DNA of 64,000 nucleotides from Varroa destructor (GCF_002443255.2 NW_019211458.1:39689897-39753896), one strand, 5' to 3'. Shown: positions 52,001 through 61,400, counted from the stretch's first letter. Numbers and translations: made by a program. Notes: generated from the letters alone by a model not told the origin.

Positions 52001-54019
52001 AGGTTATTCTCGGTAATAACAAATATGTGGTACCTCGAAAATACAAAACTGTTCTAAAATTAATACCCTCGTATCTGTATAGATAAATTAGCAGGATATT
52101 TGCCGTTTTTTTTTTTTTTACCACAGGTATCCCGAGTCTCGACTAGGCAAACTATTTAATGGTTCAATACCGATTGTGTTGGATTCACTGAAGCAACATT
52201 ATTTCATTGATCGCGATGGCAAAATGTTTCGTCACGTGCTCAATTTTCTACGTACCGGGATCCTTGTTCTACCGACTGACTTCGCAGAATTAGCTCTGCT
52301 CGTGGAAGAAGCACGATTTTATGATATACCATCCCTTAATCGAGCCCTGCAGGAGTATCAGCTGACTAGCTGCAAAAGCAACGGGGCCAGCGGGGATGGC
52401 TCTTTATCGACGCCTCAACGTGGCTTCAAAGAAAATGGGCCGGGACCTGTAAACCCGAAGAGAGCCCGGCTCGAGAAAGCCCGCCTCGAAGATCAGAGAG
52501 AAGATATTGGATTGCATCAATGTCTTTCGCTCAGTATTTCGCCTGATCTTGGTAAGATAAACAGTCCACATTATAATATAGTAACCTCTGTGAAAGATGT
52601 TTTATCAACACAAACTGTGGTTAATGTGTAGTGCTCGGCAGTATGTACCGGATGAATGTGTAGGACAGTTATACTACTTATTATATGTAACGATTAAGCA
52701 GATGTGTCGTTCATTGATTAAGATTTGTAGTAAAATTTACAATGTCGGTTTTCTATTCAGAGAATAATTATTTACACCATCTGTCGTTTTACACAGAAAT
52801 ACGACTTCGTCTCCGCCTGTCTTTTTCGCGTCATGCAGACCTGAGTCATTTTAACTTGGAAAACTTTCAGAGGATCATGTCTGCCTTTCGTTCTGGCCCT
52901 TTAACAATTTGATGTCCCACTTATAAGCACATTGTTCTTTAATGATCCCTGTCTTTTTCCGTTCTGCGTATTATATGTACTATATACTTAGTAAACAATA
53001 ATAATGCCTCTCAACGTCTATTCTTCAGCGCTGTGTTTTGGATTCTCTTTTTCTCTTTAGACATTAGTTGCAGTGCTAGGTTCAGTACAACCAATCATTT
53101 CGTCGAGATGTATGGATAGCAAAAGTGTGTAACAAAACGGCCTCAATAGGTCAATGCGAATCAAAATTTTTGCATAATTTTACTGCATTAACCTTCCAAA
53201 TTGGGTTGTGCAATTAGCCTAGACGTTTTCCATATTTTTCTCCTGTAATTCCAGGTGAGAGAGTATTAATCTCCGGTGATCGGGCTTTGGTCGAAGCAGT
53301 ATTTCCAGAAGTTCTTCAGCCGATCGAAAGTGCCCCTGGAGCAGCCACTTGGAGTTCGCAGGACAGCAAAAGTGTTCTGCGCTTTCCGCTTAACGGATTT
53401 ACGAAACTTAACTCATTACAAGCTATTGAGCGGCTACTTAACGCCGGTTTTCAGGTATGTCTTCTCGCTTATACCTTCATTTTCAGGCGTCGAGTACATT
53501 GTTTGCCCAATGATAGTCGTAGAGCTCCGTTGACGTAGCGTTACGACACCCTCAACTTACTTCGACATCATCTTTTATTATAGTCTTTCAATTGTCCAAT
53601 TGGCTTGTTTCGATTGTCAAAGTATGCTAACAGAGACGAATACTTTTTTCGGTGATCAAAATGGCTAGGGTCACATTTTCTCTGCAAAAAATTAATATTG
53701 TAGAAAACAAAGTTTTACTTCCTTTAACAACTTGAGCTTAGAAACGTTTGTTTCTTCTTCATTATTCCACTAACAGGAATTATGTAAGGCACTTAAAATC
53801 AGATTTAATTAAATCGATGATGATCTCATCTGTAACAAGACATGTCATTTTTATGGCGTTTATATCCCCTTTTTTTTTTTTTTTTTTTTCCAGTTGATCT
53901 CTTCTACGGCTGGCGGCAACAGTGTAGACGGAACGCAGTTCGCTGAGCATATACACCTTTTCGGACGGCGAAATGAGCAACCTCTATCGCCTCGGAGCAG
54001 CCCCGTTAAAGCAGAGTGA
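3964..54019 (+). CDS. twz: KCTD1/KCTD15-type BTB protein (Tiwaz orthologue), six coding exons
   Basis: The coding parts are 3964-4025, 17669-17812, 37616-37891, 52127-52551, 53255-53454 and 53894-54019. They total 1233 bases (410 residues plus stop) in one unbroken frame. Residues about 143-240 are the BTB/T1 domain, with the family signatures APVHIDVGG, TSSLETLTKYPESRLGKLF, VLDSLKQHYFIDRDG and LNFLRT. Residues about 284-390 match the conserved KCTD1/15 C-terminal domain (SPDLGER, SGDRALVEAVFPE, RFPLNGF, LNSLQAIERL). The N-terminal 140 residues are Ala/Ser-rich and poorly conserved. Family knowledge: KCTD1/15 assemble into pentameric BTB rings, repress AP-2 transcription factors and do not form channels; the fly orthologue is Tiwaz. 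A basic stretch PKRAR between the domains could be a nuclear signal. Exon joins are by phase and homology, not by transcript data. Confidence 0.9.
4740..4759. repeat. (AT)n microsatellite
   Basis: Ten uninterrupted TA/AT dinucleotides within intron 1. Confidence 0.9.
9795..9932 (+). repeat. SINE-like dispersed repeat, copy 1
   Basis: This stretch is clearly related to 22685-22815. Shared blocks are CTAATC-x-TAG, ACGTTGT, TTCGA-CC, TTCGTGCTGGGAGC, GTCTGAT-like, GGCGA-ACCGGAC and CTCGAAACAT. It contains GGTTCGAACC at about 9832-9841, which matches the RNA polymerase III B-box of tRNAs. That suggests an old tRNA-derived SINE. No clear A-box, poly-A tail or target duplication is visible, so the class is uncertain. 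Confidence 0.55.
11183..11194 (+). repeat. Isolated tRNA B-box-like motif
   Basis: The sequence GTGTTCGAACCC matches a tRNA T-arm or Pol III B-box. A short palindrome CGCGTT...GAACGCG sits just before it. No complete cloverleaf can be built, so this is not called a tRNA gene. It is more likely a SINE remnant or chance. Confidence 0.3.
17669..17812 (+). CDS. twz: KCTD gene, coding exon 2 (Ala/Ser-rich)
   Basis: The acceptor TTTGCAG ends at 17668 and the donor AG|GTAACA follows 17812. The exon begins with the last base of a Ser codon and ends with AG, completed to Arg by the G of exon 3. It encodes STHDLSKETSGDFP, a basic RKALRR patch, then alternating Ala/Ser/Thr ending PPDPS. An internal Met in an excellent context (GCCATGG, 17772) is an alternative start if exon 1 is not used. 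The region is low complexity and not conserved across the family, so the call rests on splice sites and phase with exon 3. Confidence 0.75.
18400..18415. repeat. (AT)n microsatellite
   Basis: A short run of TA dinucleotides in intron 2. Confidence 0.75.
20882..20913. repeat. T-tract followed by 9-bp palindrome
   Basis: The sequence has GTTTTTTGTG followed by GGGCTGAAC, two bases, then GTTCAGCCC. A very similar arrangement lies at 33961-34007. The two may belong to one dispersed family, read here in antisense with the T-run as a reversed poly-A tail. Confidence 0.4.
22685..22815 (+). repeat. SINE-like dispersed repeat, copy 2
   Basis: This is a diverged copy of the repeat at 9795-9932 in the same orientation. 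The region CTTCGAGCCC near 22711-22720 occupies the B-box position seen as GGTTCGAACC in copy 1. The copy carries several small indels relative to copy 1, so it is old. Confidence 0.55.
22840..23100 (+). mobile_element. Possible decayed retroelement fragment
   Basis: The plus-strand frame around 22919-23080 contains KHGCNVCQLEEDD. This resembles the C-x2-C-Q part of the H2C2 zinc finger in Ty3/gypsy-type integrases. No paired histidines at the right spacing, no catalytic DDE motif and no LTR are visible, and frames are broken on both sides. Chance resemblance is quite possible. Confidence 0.2.
25134..25162. repeat. (GGC)n trinucleotide repeat
   Basis: About nine GGC copies, flanked by CpG-containing, less AT-rich sequence to about 25.4 kb. 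In some frames it reads as poly-Ala or poly-Gly, but no splice sites or conserved motif make it an exon. Confidence 0.85.
26759..26830. promoter_or_regulatory. Cluster of nuclear-receptor half-sites in a nested inverted repeat
   Basis: CTGACCTAA (26759-26767) and TTAGGTCAG (26805-26813) form a perfect 9-bp inverted pair. Inside them CCTTCG (26772-26777) pairs with CGAAGG (26787-26792). A third TTAGGTC follows near 26825. TAGGTCA is the core recognised by ROR/HR3/E75-type monomer receptors, so an intronic enhancer is plausible. A structured RNA is the alternative. Confidence 0.35.
30640..32480. other. GC-rich block in intron 2
   Basis: Compared with the AT-rich intron around it, this block is clearly richer in GC and CpG, especially about 31340-31600 and 31900-32110. 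It ends near a GAGA tract (about 32087-32110) that could bind GAGA factor. It contains many overlapping open frames on both strands, as expected of GC-rich DNA. One minus-strand frame (32083-31706) has VLDTGAG, resembling a retropepsin active site, and KLEASIAAPTIPSF further on. That could mark a decayed gypsy-like element, but no reverse transcriptase or LTR is seen. An alternative promoter or CpG-island-like region is equally possible. Confidence 0.35.
33967..34007 (-). repeat. tRNA-like foldback remnant
   Basis: Outer arms GTCGGTG (33967-33973) and CGCCGAC (34001-34007) pair with one G-U. They enclose a perfect 9-bp inverted repeat GGCTTGAAC / GTTCAAGCC with a one-base spacer. On the minus strand the motif GGTTCAAGCCC resembles a tRNA T-arm and is followed by an A-run. 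This suggests a truncated tRNA-derived SINE. It is too short for a functional tRNA. Confidence 0.4.
36940..36982. repeat. 11-bp inverted repeat (hairpin)
   Basis: AAATGAAGCCT at 36940-36950 is matched by its exact reverse complement AGGCTTCATTT at 36972-36982, with a 21-base AT-rich loop. An 18-base palindrome follows at 36990-37007. Function unknown. Confidence 0.6.
36990..37007. repeat. 18-base perfect palindrome
   Basis: TGCAGAAAATTTTCTGCA reads the same on both strands. It could be a dimeric factor site or chance. Confidence 0.6.
37442..37465. repeat. (TA)n microsatellite
   Basis: About twelve TA copies, 150 bases upstream of KCTD exon 3. Confidence 0.9.
37616..37891 (+). CDS. twz: KCTD gene, coding exon 3 (start of BTB domain)
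   Basis: The acceptor TTGTTCACAG ends at 37615 and the donor AA|GTACGT follows 37891. It encodes 91 full codons. First comes NPWMDSKILHM, then six Ala and an Ala/Ser-rich stretch, then SPTELFAAAQPPKISGIPC. The exon closes with TAPVHIDVGGTIYTSSLETLT, the first strand and helix of the KCTD T1/BTB fold. The Lys codon is split with exon 4. The exact continuation into KYPESRLGKLF fixes this donor; reading through would give an unrelated tail. Confidence 0.93.
40851..41475. repeat. Cluster of CCGTCACC motifs
   Basis: GTCACC-type hexamers recur near 40853-40871 (three in tandem plus a variant), 40962, 41023, 41139 and 41463. The first block is a short tandem repeat and the others are dispersed over about 600 bases. 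They may be binding sites or simple-sequence drift. Confidence 0.35.
43121..43168. repeat. Hairpin with 10-bp perfect base and wobble extension
   Basis: AAGTGATCCT (43121-43130) pairs exactly with AGGATCACTT (43159-43168). The stem continues through GGTAAA against TTTGCT using G-U pairs, giving about 16 pairs around a loop of 16 bases. A small pre-miRNA-like foldback is conceivable, but the stem is shorter than is usual for animal pre-miRNAs. Confidence 0.45.
43409..43425. repeat. (TA)n microsatellite
   Basis: A short TA run in intron 3. Confidence 0.85.
43880..44220. other. Pyrimidine- and GC-rich segment in intron 3
   Basis: A CT-rich run (about 43930-44000) is followed by CpG-containing sequence and GTCGTCGTCGTCGCTGG. 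GCCATCTTGG near 43901 resembles a YY1 site. It stands out from the AT-rich intron and could be an internal promoter or enhancer. No first exon with ATG and donor in phase with the KCTD exons was found. Confidence 0.3.
48540..48587. repeat. Imperfect 20-nt-arm hairpin
   Basis: The arms TATAGTTCTG and CAGAACTATA are perfectly complementary. An inner pair AGTTAC/GTAACT is separated from them by a short mismatched bulge. About 17 of 20 positions pair around an 8-base loop. It resembles a very short pre-miRNA but may be chance. Confidence 0.45.
51655..51683. repeat. (GT)n microsatellite
   Basis: About fourteen GT units with one interruption (GTTT), inside intron 3. Confidence 0.9.
52127..52551 (+). 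CDS. twz: KCTD gene, coding exon 4 (rest of BTB domain and linker)
   Basis: The acceptor ACCACAG ends at 52126 and the donor CTTG|GTAAGA follows 52551. It continues the BTB domain as YPESRLGKLFNGS, VLDSLKQHYFIDRDGKMF, NFLRTGILVLPTDF and EEARFYDIPSL, all matching the KCTD1/15 group. A polar linker follows with PKRARLEKARLEDQRED, basic then acidic and possibly a nuclear signal plus short helix. The exon ends CLSLSISPDLG, the start of the C-terminal domain. The split Gly codon joins to exon 5. The open frame runs 80 bases past the donor into intron sequence, which should not be counted. Confidence 0.95.
52552..53254 (+). other. KCTD intron 4 (703 bases)
   Basis: It runs from GTAAGA to TAATTCCAG. 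AT-rich, with no other feature seen. Confidence 0.85.
53255..53454 (+). CDS. twz: KCTD gene, coding exon 5 (C-terminal domain)
   Basis: The acceptor TTCCAG ends at 53254 and the donor CAG|GTATGT follows 53454. It encodes ERVLISGDRALVEAVFPEVL, a variable SAPGAATWSS loop, SVLRFPLNGF and LNSLQAIERLLNAGFQ. The same order is found in vertebrate KCTD1 and KCTD15, where this domain follows the BTB and is unique to that pair. It ends in phase 0. Confidence 0.95.
53455..53893 (+). other. KCTD intron 5 (439 bases)
   Basis: It runs from GTATGT to a run of 20 T followed by CCAG. The homopolymer serves as the polypyrimidine tract for exon 6. Confidence 0.85.
53870..53889. repeat. T20 homopolymer at the exon 6 acceptor
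   Basis: Twenty consecutive T immediately before CCAG and exon 6. It doubles as the splice polypyrimidine tract and is expected to vary in length between individuals. Confidence 0.85.
53894..54019 (+). CDS. twz: KCTD gene, last coding exon
   Basis: It encodes LISSTAGGNSVDGTQFAEHI, then HLFGRRNEQPLSPRSSPVKAE and a TGA stop at 54017-54019. GGNSVDGTQFAEHI corresponds to the family block GGGVDSSQFSEYV. The end differs from the vertebrate tail and carries two Ser-Pro sites. Phase 0 joining to exon 5 is exact. Confidence 0.93.
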   Translation: MISSTAGGNSVDGTQFAEHIHLFGRRNEQPLSPRSSPVKAE

Positions 54020-54210
54020 TCTGCCTTTTGAGTTGATATTGCGCGCAAACGCGAACCTTGCTATTATCACTTTATGAGCCTGGAAAGGCCAGCTAAGAGT
54101 AAACGGACGGTTGCAAAGGTTTGGAATGAGAGTAGTAGCTTTTGCCCTAACATCAATACCAAACCACTCTTATAGTTTACCGAACCGCTGCTGTTAAATG
54201 GATTTGACAT

Positions 54211-54216
54211 AATAAA
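54211..54216 (+). terminator. Candidate poly-A signal of the KCTD gene
   Basis: AATAAA lies 192 bases after the stop codon. It is the first canonical hexamer seen downstream and overlaps the run AATAAAATAA. Confidence 0.5.
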
Positions 54217-54281
54217 ATAAGCCAAGATCAGTCCATAAAATGCTAGCGGTATTATGAACGACAGTTTGATTGCATCATCTT

Positions 54282-54283
<2 letters not shown>

Positions 54284-54312
<29 letters not shown>
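54284..54312. repeat. (AT)n microsatellite
   Basis: About fourteen AT units shortly after the KCTD 3' end. Confidence 0.9.
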
Positions 54313-54313
<1 letters not shown>

Positions 54314-55196
54314 CTTGAAAAATTGTTCTATAGTGTTCGTAGGACGTGAAAAATATGCCTAAACTATAACCATGTATTGCTCAATGGCCTGCGAAGACTA
54401 CGTAGATCATTCAAATTCAAAGACAGCAAATTTGTGAGTTGTACCTTTTAAAAGAAGTTGAGTATTTTCTTCGTTCTGTAATATATCATAGGTTATTTTT
54501 ATTGTTTATGTGAGGTTTCGGGAACAGTCTGTGTCTGGCTGCAGAATAGAATTCCAATAGATTGATATGGTTTTAGTAAAAGATTTCTACCCTCGACGCT
54601 ACGCCTTCGACCTTGATTTGTCCCGTAGAACAACTACTGAGCTAATTGTCTTAACAAAGATCATGATAGAATGTAGACCGTTTTCTTTTAGAATATCACC
54701 CGTACTGCAGCAAGGAGCACTAAAATCAAATACCAAACCACCTTGCACCATCTACTTTATTGAGTTGAATTCAAGTTAACGTCTTTAGATATTAAGAGGG
54801 TACCGTTGAAGGCTGCGGGAGGGTCTTTAGGAATCATTGCATAATATCTTTTAGGTTCTGTTGTTCCCTTTCGGTGTGAGTCCCCTTCGCTGTACATAAA
54901 CATCTACCTGTCAAGCGGCAAGAACGTTCTACTTACAGGACAAATACGGGGGCAATCATCGTAAATTAGGCGCTCCCCTTAATAGATCGTGCAAGTGCCA
55001 CGCTGCAATATGGTGAATTTGACTGTGAATGCTAAATTATTACGAGGCAAAAACAAATGTTTATAGTTTAATCAATTAATTAAATGATTAAAACAAGTGG
55101 GTCTGAATTAGGCGAATGCGTGGCTTAAGTTTGGTGTGTTAGGATAAGAGTTTAGGTCAGTGATATTAATTCACAACATTAACTACAATTAAAAAG

Positions 55197-55198
<2 letters not shown>

Positions 55199-55232
<34 letters not shown>
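55199..55232. repeat. (TA)n microsatellite
   Basis: About seventeen uninterrupted TA units. Confidence 0.9.
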
Positions 55233-55235
<3 letters not shown>

Positions 55236-56950
55236 AACACAAATCCTGAGTCATCATCAGTGCACACGGATGTCAAGCTGCCCAGCTGTTAGTTTGTAAT
55301 AAAACAATTAGGTATAGGCGAAACGTAAATTCTAACAATAGTGCTGATTATACGCATTAAAGCTATCAACGAAACTGTCCAGCACCATAATGCTATGTAA
55401 ATATATATAATTAAATAAAAAGAGTCAAGGGACTCCCGACTTGAACGAGAGCACACAGAGACGTTTCCAAATCTTTTTAGGTTAGTTACCGAACACTTTT
55501 GTACCTATGAAATTGGTAGCTGCTCTCACCGTGCGTGCAAAAAAAAAAAATGATCGAATGCGCCAACTCCGCTGTTCGTCAACCTCGAAACGCCACAGTT
55601 AGGCAGTGGGCAAAAAGCACTCAAAGAACCCCGAAACACTTCGAATGGTATTAAGTTTGGCCAAACAGTGAGAAAGGTTTATTTTTAACACATGACTGCA
55701 CCAGCCCCCTTCTACAACTACGCTATAGATTCAAAAACGCTAGCGACGAAACGGGCGGATGATTATCGCTGCACATTATGCACGTCTTATTATTATTATA
55801 TATGTCCAAATCTCATTGTTTTCAAGCTATATCGACAGCGTATTATCGGTCCACTTTACAACAACACTCTTTGGTCTTTCGATTCTGAGCCTGAAGCGCC
55901 TCAGAGCTTCCGGCATTGAAACTTATGGGTGCTACTACTAACGGCGCTACTAGGTGCGCATGCTCGATCTTTTACTTTCGTAGACGTCTTTCTTGTACAT
56001 GCGGTATTATATATAGTAGCACGTTCGAATGTCCGCTGTGTAACCACAATTACTTTTCAGTAATCCTGCTATATAGTCATTTTGCATATTTTATCTACTA
56101 TTTATTGAAAAAAAATTGACGCTTTGGTTTCAATAGACATTTTATATAATTATTATTACCTCCATTCACACATCTTCACCGTTGTAACAACAATAGTTCC
56201 GTTAAATTTCAGATAAACGATGAGAATACCTTTCTCTCTCCCTTATATATGTATATATACTAATCATAAGAATTTCTGTTAACTTTCGGTATTTGTTTGT
56301 GCAGCGCTGATCCTCAGCTGCTGTACGAAACTGAGCTCTACTTACTTCCTCACACTCTAGTAATTTTTTTTTTTTATATATGCATAGTCATTTTGCAGGT
56401 TTGTCATAATACAGTTCATTTCCTCTAATATTTATATCGATGAATAAAGACAAACTCCATTTTATGCTTGGGGCGAAATGTCTCGTAAAAAACTTCGTCA
56501 GTTCATATTTATATTTTTTTGGGTTCGGGTCCATTTCACATGCCGCTAGCAAAATTGCTTCCAGCAGATCTGCGTTTGCTCAGATAAACGTACAAGGCAC
56601 TCTGTTTAACTCTAAGCAACTAGTACAAATTTGGGTCGTGTGCGTTTCCTTCAGTTATACAATTGGTATCGGACAATTATCAATAATCTGCAAACATCTG
56701 CCAGCGTATGGAACCTGTTGCATTGTCTCCAATGCTTTATTCACGAGCAGAGACTTCTCATTGGATTTTTTTCACTGACGCCAAACGGTGAAATGTAACA
56801 GCCACAGGGCTCACCGATTACCGATCATCGTACGACCGACGGCATATCACGCACGCGTACTTTCACCCGCTTAACGCTTCCCGTTCGATCGATCCATACG
56901 CCGCCTTTATTACGTGTTACAACATTAGCTTCTATCGATCCCTTTCTGCT

Positions 56951-56953
<3 letters not shown>

Positions 56954-56992
<39 letters not shown>
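56954..56992. repeat. (AT)n microsatellite
   Basis: About nineteen uninterrupted AT units, the longest dinucleotide repeat in the window. Confidence 0.9.
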
Positions 56993-56995
<3 letters not shown>

Positions 56996-58201
56996 ACAAC
57001 CTTGTATTATCTTTCATATTCAGGTACAACATACGAAAACCTATACTTAAGCACACACAGTTACAAATACACAGAAACGCACGTTTGTCTTTAGCGAGAT
57101 GTTGCCGATGACCAAAAACGGTTATTTTGGCCAGAGGAGCTACTTCACCAAGCGATCATACGGTACACATGCCGGCGTCAGTTGGATCTGAGAACGTGGT
57201 CTACGTAGTTTCTAAGCCTTTGCACAACCTGCATACATACTAGGCCTGGTATACAAGAGTACAATATACTATTGATAAATGGTAATCGAGGCAGTGACAA
57301 AAAGCACCTATTGTGAATGGCGATAGAAGGTCTAAGACATCAATAACTGTGTACGTGTTTCTGGATCAGTCAGTCATATTTCTGGCGCTATTTCCTATTC
57401 TATATCCACCGCGATGATATCCTGTCCTGTCCTATCTAGGTCCTACTTCTATTCATTATGTAGTGCAAAGAAATAATTGTTTTTCCTCTCAACTCTCCGT
57501 AGGAGCCTCGGATAAGCTATTGCTAATAATACATCTGACTATGTTTTTGTGTTATTACATATTTCCTTGTTGTGATGTGTCGCTTCCACATCAATTATGA
57601 TATAAGGCTGGATTTAGTTCCGAGGTTAAATACAAACCGTAATCACTATTCTTATGATGAACGTAGTTCGCGTCATTTTGATCCCGTTCGTTCCTCTCAT
57701 CCAACGCGAGACACGTCCGAGTGAAACGTCTCATCGTTTGTGACATTTAGAAAAAATTTCAGGTACATCCTTCAGGGGTCAACCGAGAAATCAGTCATCC
57801 GTATAGAAACGCTACTTAACAGCCACACAAAACTAGCACCCATTATCATTATACAAATACCCAGATAAGTTCTTGCCGACCATCAGTGACGTTACGTATA
57901 GATTTCGGCGCTTTAATTGTGTATCACAACAGGCTTGCAAAGGTAGATTTTCACACAACTGGTAGAGACAAATCGTGCTCGTCCAAATGACTATGCGATT
58001 ATCGGGTGGAACGTCCTCACTACTACCACGCTCGTGTTCGCTGTTGTTTCACTTTATCATTTCGATGTTACCAATCTGTTTGGTTGTTTTAGTTATCGGT
58101 TAGACTGGTGTTCTGCACAATGCTGATTTAGACTACGAAGTTTCTTATACAAACACGCCAAGTTAAAGACCACATCGAAGACGTTGAGGGATCCTATTTT
58201 T

Positions 58202-58445
58202 TTAGGGCGTAGTGCTACCCCCAGAGCTATAGAGCTGTTGTATGAAGCGATTAGCTTGTCCGAGATCAATACCAACCCTATGGGCAATTGCCTGCGCTCT
58301 GGCAAGTTCTTCTCGCTCGCGTAAGAACCAATCTGAGCCATCAACGACGGCCAATGCCTGAGGATCAGAGCAGGTTCGACCACTGAGTGCCCGAACGTAG
58401 GCCTCACGCCGTCCGCTCCACTCGTGAAGTTCACTCAACGTCACC
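58202..58445 (-). CDS. HTH-array gene, last exon (end of unit 7, unit 8, stop)
   Basis: The acceptor GTGAAACAG precedes 58445. The exon starts with the last base of a split Arg codon. VTLSELHEWSGRREAYVRAL is the recognition-helix part of unit 7. DWFLREREELARAQAIAHRV with GIDLGQANRFIQQLYSSG forms unit 8, in which Phe or Leu takes the place of the usual Trp. The protein ends GGSTTP with TAA at 58204-58202. Confidence 0.88.
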
Positions 58446-61400
58446 CTGTTTCACACACAGAAACACAATGAAAGCATACAGAATTATGAACACTTATATA
58501 AGTCATGTCAAAAAGCCTACATGAAACTATCTCATGCTAGCACTCAAATCTGCTTTCCGTGGCAGCCAGCAGCGTACATATATATGTAATGTTGTTTTAT
58601 TACAAAAAATGTAATTGCTTTCGAAGCTTTAAATTCTTATATTTGATATGAAAATGGTGCATCTTACCGAAAGATGCTTGCTGCGTATAGGCGTCCCTCT
58701 TTCTGGGCATAGTCGGTGGCTTCAAGGCGAAAGTTCAGTAACTCGCGGAGGGCGTCGCCCGAGAGAATTGACGTTCTACCATTACGTAACTTCAAAAAGT
58801 GGTCTCGACATTCAAGCCACCTCGACAGGCACCTAGAGAGAGAGAGAGAGAGAGAGAGCAACACAAAACTATTAATAAGGATGACGTCTGTACCACGCAA
58901 TGGATAAGCATCATGCGAACGCTTCTAAAGAATGAGCGCGTAATACATAAACAACTACGCTGTTATACATTTTTCATAAAACAAAGCAAAATAACGATTA
59001 ACCTCATTGTGATGCCAAGTTCCCTCGCAGTCTCAATCTGTGCCAGAGACAGTGTCATCGTCTTGTTGTTCAGTTCCTTAACTTCAACGTCATTCGCTGT
59101 CCCGATCTTTGCAATCTGGTTCTCCTTGATGTGGCCATTGCCATTGACGAAAGTCAGAGACGAATCTTTCGAAGTCGAAAATGAGGCATCATTGTTGTTC
59201 GAATCCGTCTGATTGTCCATACTGTTATTATTGCCGTTTATACTCGAACACTGTGACGGCATTGGCTGATCATCCTCCATCGACTCGAGCTGATCGCCCA
59301 TCGTAGCCGGGATCCCGTACGCCAAGGGCGATCCAGACGGCGAGCCATGACGCACCGCATTTTTGAAGGGCGACCGCGAAACTGAATGAAGTGAGTTTCC
59401 ATTGCTGGGAAACCTGAAGGTATGGGACTCAAATGCAGCGCCTCCGCTTCGACGTGTCTGAATAGCGACCAACAAGTAACACGTAACGACTCGTTAGATA
59501 AGTAGATCTATTGCAGAAAGGCTTTAGAGCACTAATTTAATAAAACCACAAGTTTGTTAACACAGGATATACGCTAATCAAGCTGAAAATTACATGCAGT
59601 TTAATCGTGCCAAAATAAAGCAAGCAATCTTTTTCATACAACATGCAGGAAATATCAAATAATAATCATACAAATAATAGTAACTTATGTAGTGATGTTA
59701 CAGTGTCACTAGTAATCACAAACCAGGCCGTACTTTTGTAATTAACCTGATATAACCAGCACATATGTGCGGAACGTAAGATAATTTGTCAATCATTTTT
59801 TTCGGGTACATAATCTTTTTTGAGAATCTTGCTCATCATGTCTAGCTGCTGATTGTTCAATGTTCAGCTCAATGAGTATTTCACCCCTCGCATATCACAC
59901 GTCTTTAGTGGCTACGTTCCATCGTTCAGCCGTTTGGGAAGGGATTGTTACTGGCGATCTAACCGCACAACCAATTATATATGCTAACGTTGATCACGGT
60001 GGTTGTAATGGTGGCACAGCGCAGTTAAGTAAGACCACCCCAAGCAATATCAGGTGGCGGCTGGGGTTTGTTTGGGCACCCTGTTTCACCGCAGCAACGT
60101 CGCTCCGTAACTCTCTTACCCTGCTGGAAGGGGGTGCCATCACCGCTGTGGCTAACGACGTCGGAGACGACGACGTCGTGGCCACGTTAGTCACAGTGTT
60201 GGTCTGCTGGGCAGCACCGACGAGCTCCTCGAGATTGTTGCGGGTTATCCACGTCGAAACAGTTGTACGAGGGATGTTGAATTGGGCAGAGGCAGTCTTA
60301 CTGCCTTCAGTGAGAGCCACCTTGAGAACCGCCACAACCTTTTCGATCGCCATCTCGCCCGTATCGATTACACGGATACGCGATGACGGCTGCTGAAGTC
60401 GATGATACAACATCTGTGCCACGACGTTTCGCCGCCGCAGCAGCGCAGCAGCAGCAGCAGCAGCAGTCGAACGTCGAACGAACCAGCATCGGCATCCATC
60501 ATGCAATAAGAACATCCAACATGCAACAATATAGTATAAAATAATAGTAATAACAACACCGTTCACTAAACAAATGAAACTATTATCAAGATCAATGCTG
60601 ATTATGATGTTAAAAATGAAAGAAAAACCAGCGAAAAACTGCTCATAAGTAAAAAGACTTCAGAATCGATAACGCCGACAGAGATATGGACAAAAAGACA
60701 ACGAATAGCAAGCGCAAATAAAAAATAAGTGAGCATGAACAGAAAGAGTGGAAAACGAAAGTGAGTTCGAAATGGCACTATTTTATTATGGTGTTCCCAA
60801 TTTTTACAAGATTATCCTTTAGAAAATGTTGTCCGACTGGGACATAAATGTGTATTCTTGGCGGGAACGCATATTCTTTCCGTTGCAAGAAAACCAGAAT
60901 AAACTTTACGTCGTAAATAGGAGGCGGGCCCTTTAAGGCTATCCCTTGGTGGTATTCGAACAGACATGACGAACATGTAAACACAATCTACTTCGGATTT
61001 GAGCTTCCGCGGATTACGGTTACAGGATTGGTAACACTTAGAGAAAAAAGCCAGATCGCTTAACCATCTCGCAGAATTACGAGACATTATCTCTGTAAGG
61101 GTTCATGGGAATCTTTCTGCAACAAGTTGACTGCAACAAGTTTTTTTTTTTTTTTTTTAAGTAAGATATTATTCAAGCCACCACCACCTAGCAATCACGC
61201 ATGCAGTCATTTTCCAATGAATTAACAGATCGCAACACGAAAATATTATAGATAATCATCATGAAATACGTACATATAGTATTTGTTAGATTGTTATCTA
61301 ACAAATCTTAAATAGTAGAAAAATTATAATCAATAAAAAGTGCAAGATACACAGCGTAACAATAAATCATGCTTCTCTCTAGCTTGTACCATTCTGGGTT

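Larger units (their letters stand above)
37892..52126 (+). other. KCTD intron 3 (about 14.2 kb)
   Basis: It splits the BTB domain, running from GTACGT to TTTTTTTTTTTACCACAG. No nested gene is supported. It includes a cluster of CCGTCACC-type motifs around 40851-41470, a pyrimidine- and GC-rich segment at about 43880-44220, hairpins at 43121-43168 and 48540-48587, an AT repeat and a GT repeat. Open frames of up to 140 codons lack recognisable motifs. Confidence 0.6.
54217..58201. other. Convergent intergenic region
   Basis: The 3' ends of the two genes face each other across about 4 kb of AT-rich DNA with three long AT microsatellites. Open frames here (for example 56440-56778) have no recognisable motif. 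ATTAAA on the minus strand at 57917-57912, 285 bases after the second gene's stop, could be its poly-A signal. Confidence 0.55.

Noticed and set aside
56440..56778. Plus-strand open frame of 112 codons in the intergenic region
   Set aside because: No motif, low conservation potential, AT-rich surroundings and no promoter or splice evidence.
59860..60396. Plus-strand open frame of 178 codons
   Set aside because: It is the reverse-strand shadow of exon F of the HTH-array gene; the minus-strand frame has the HTH and splice sites.
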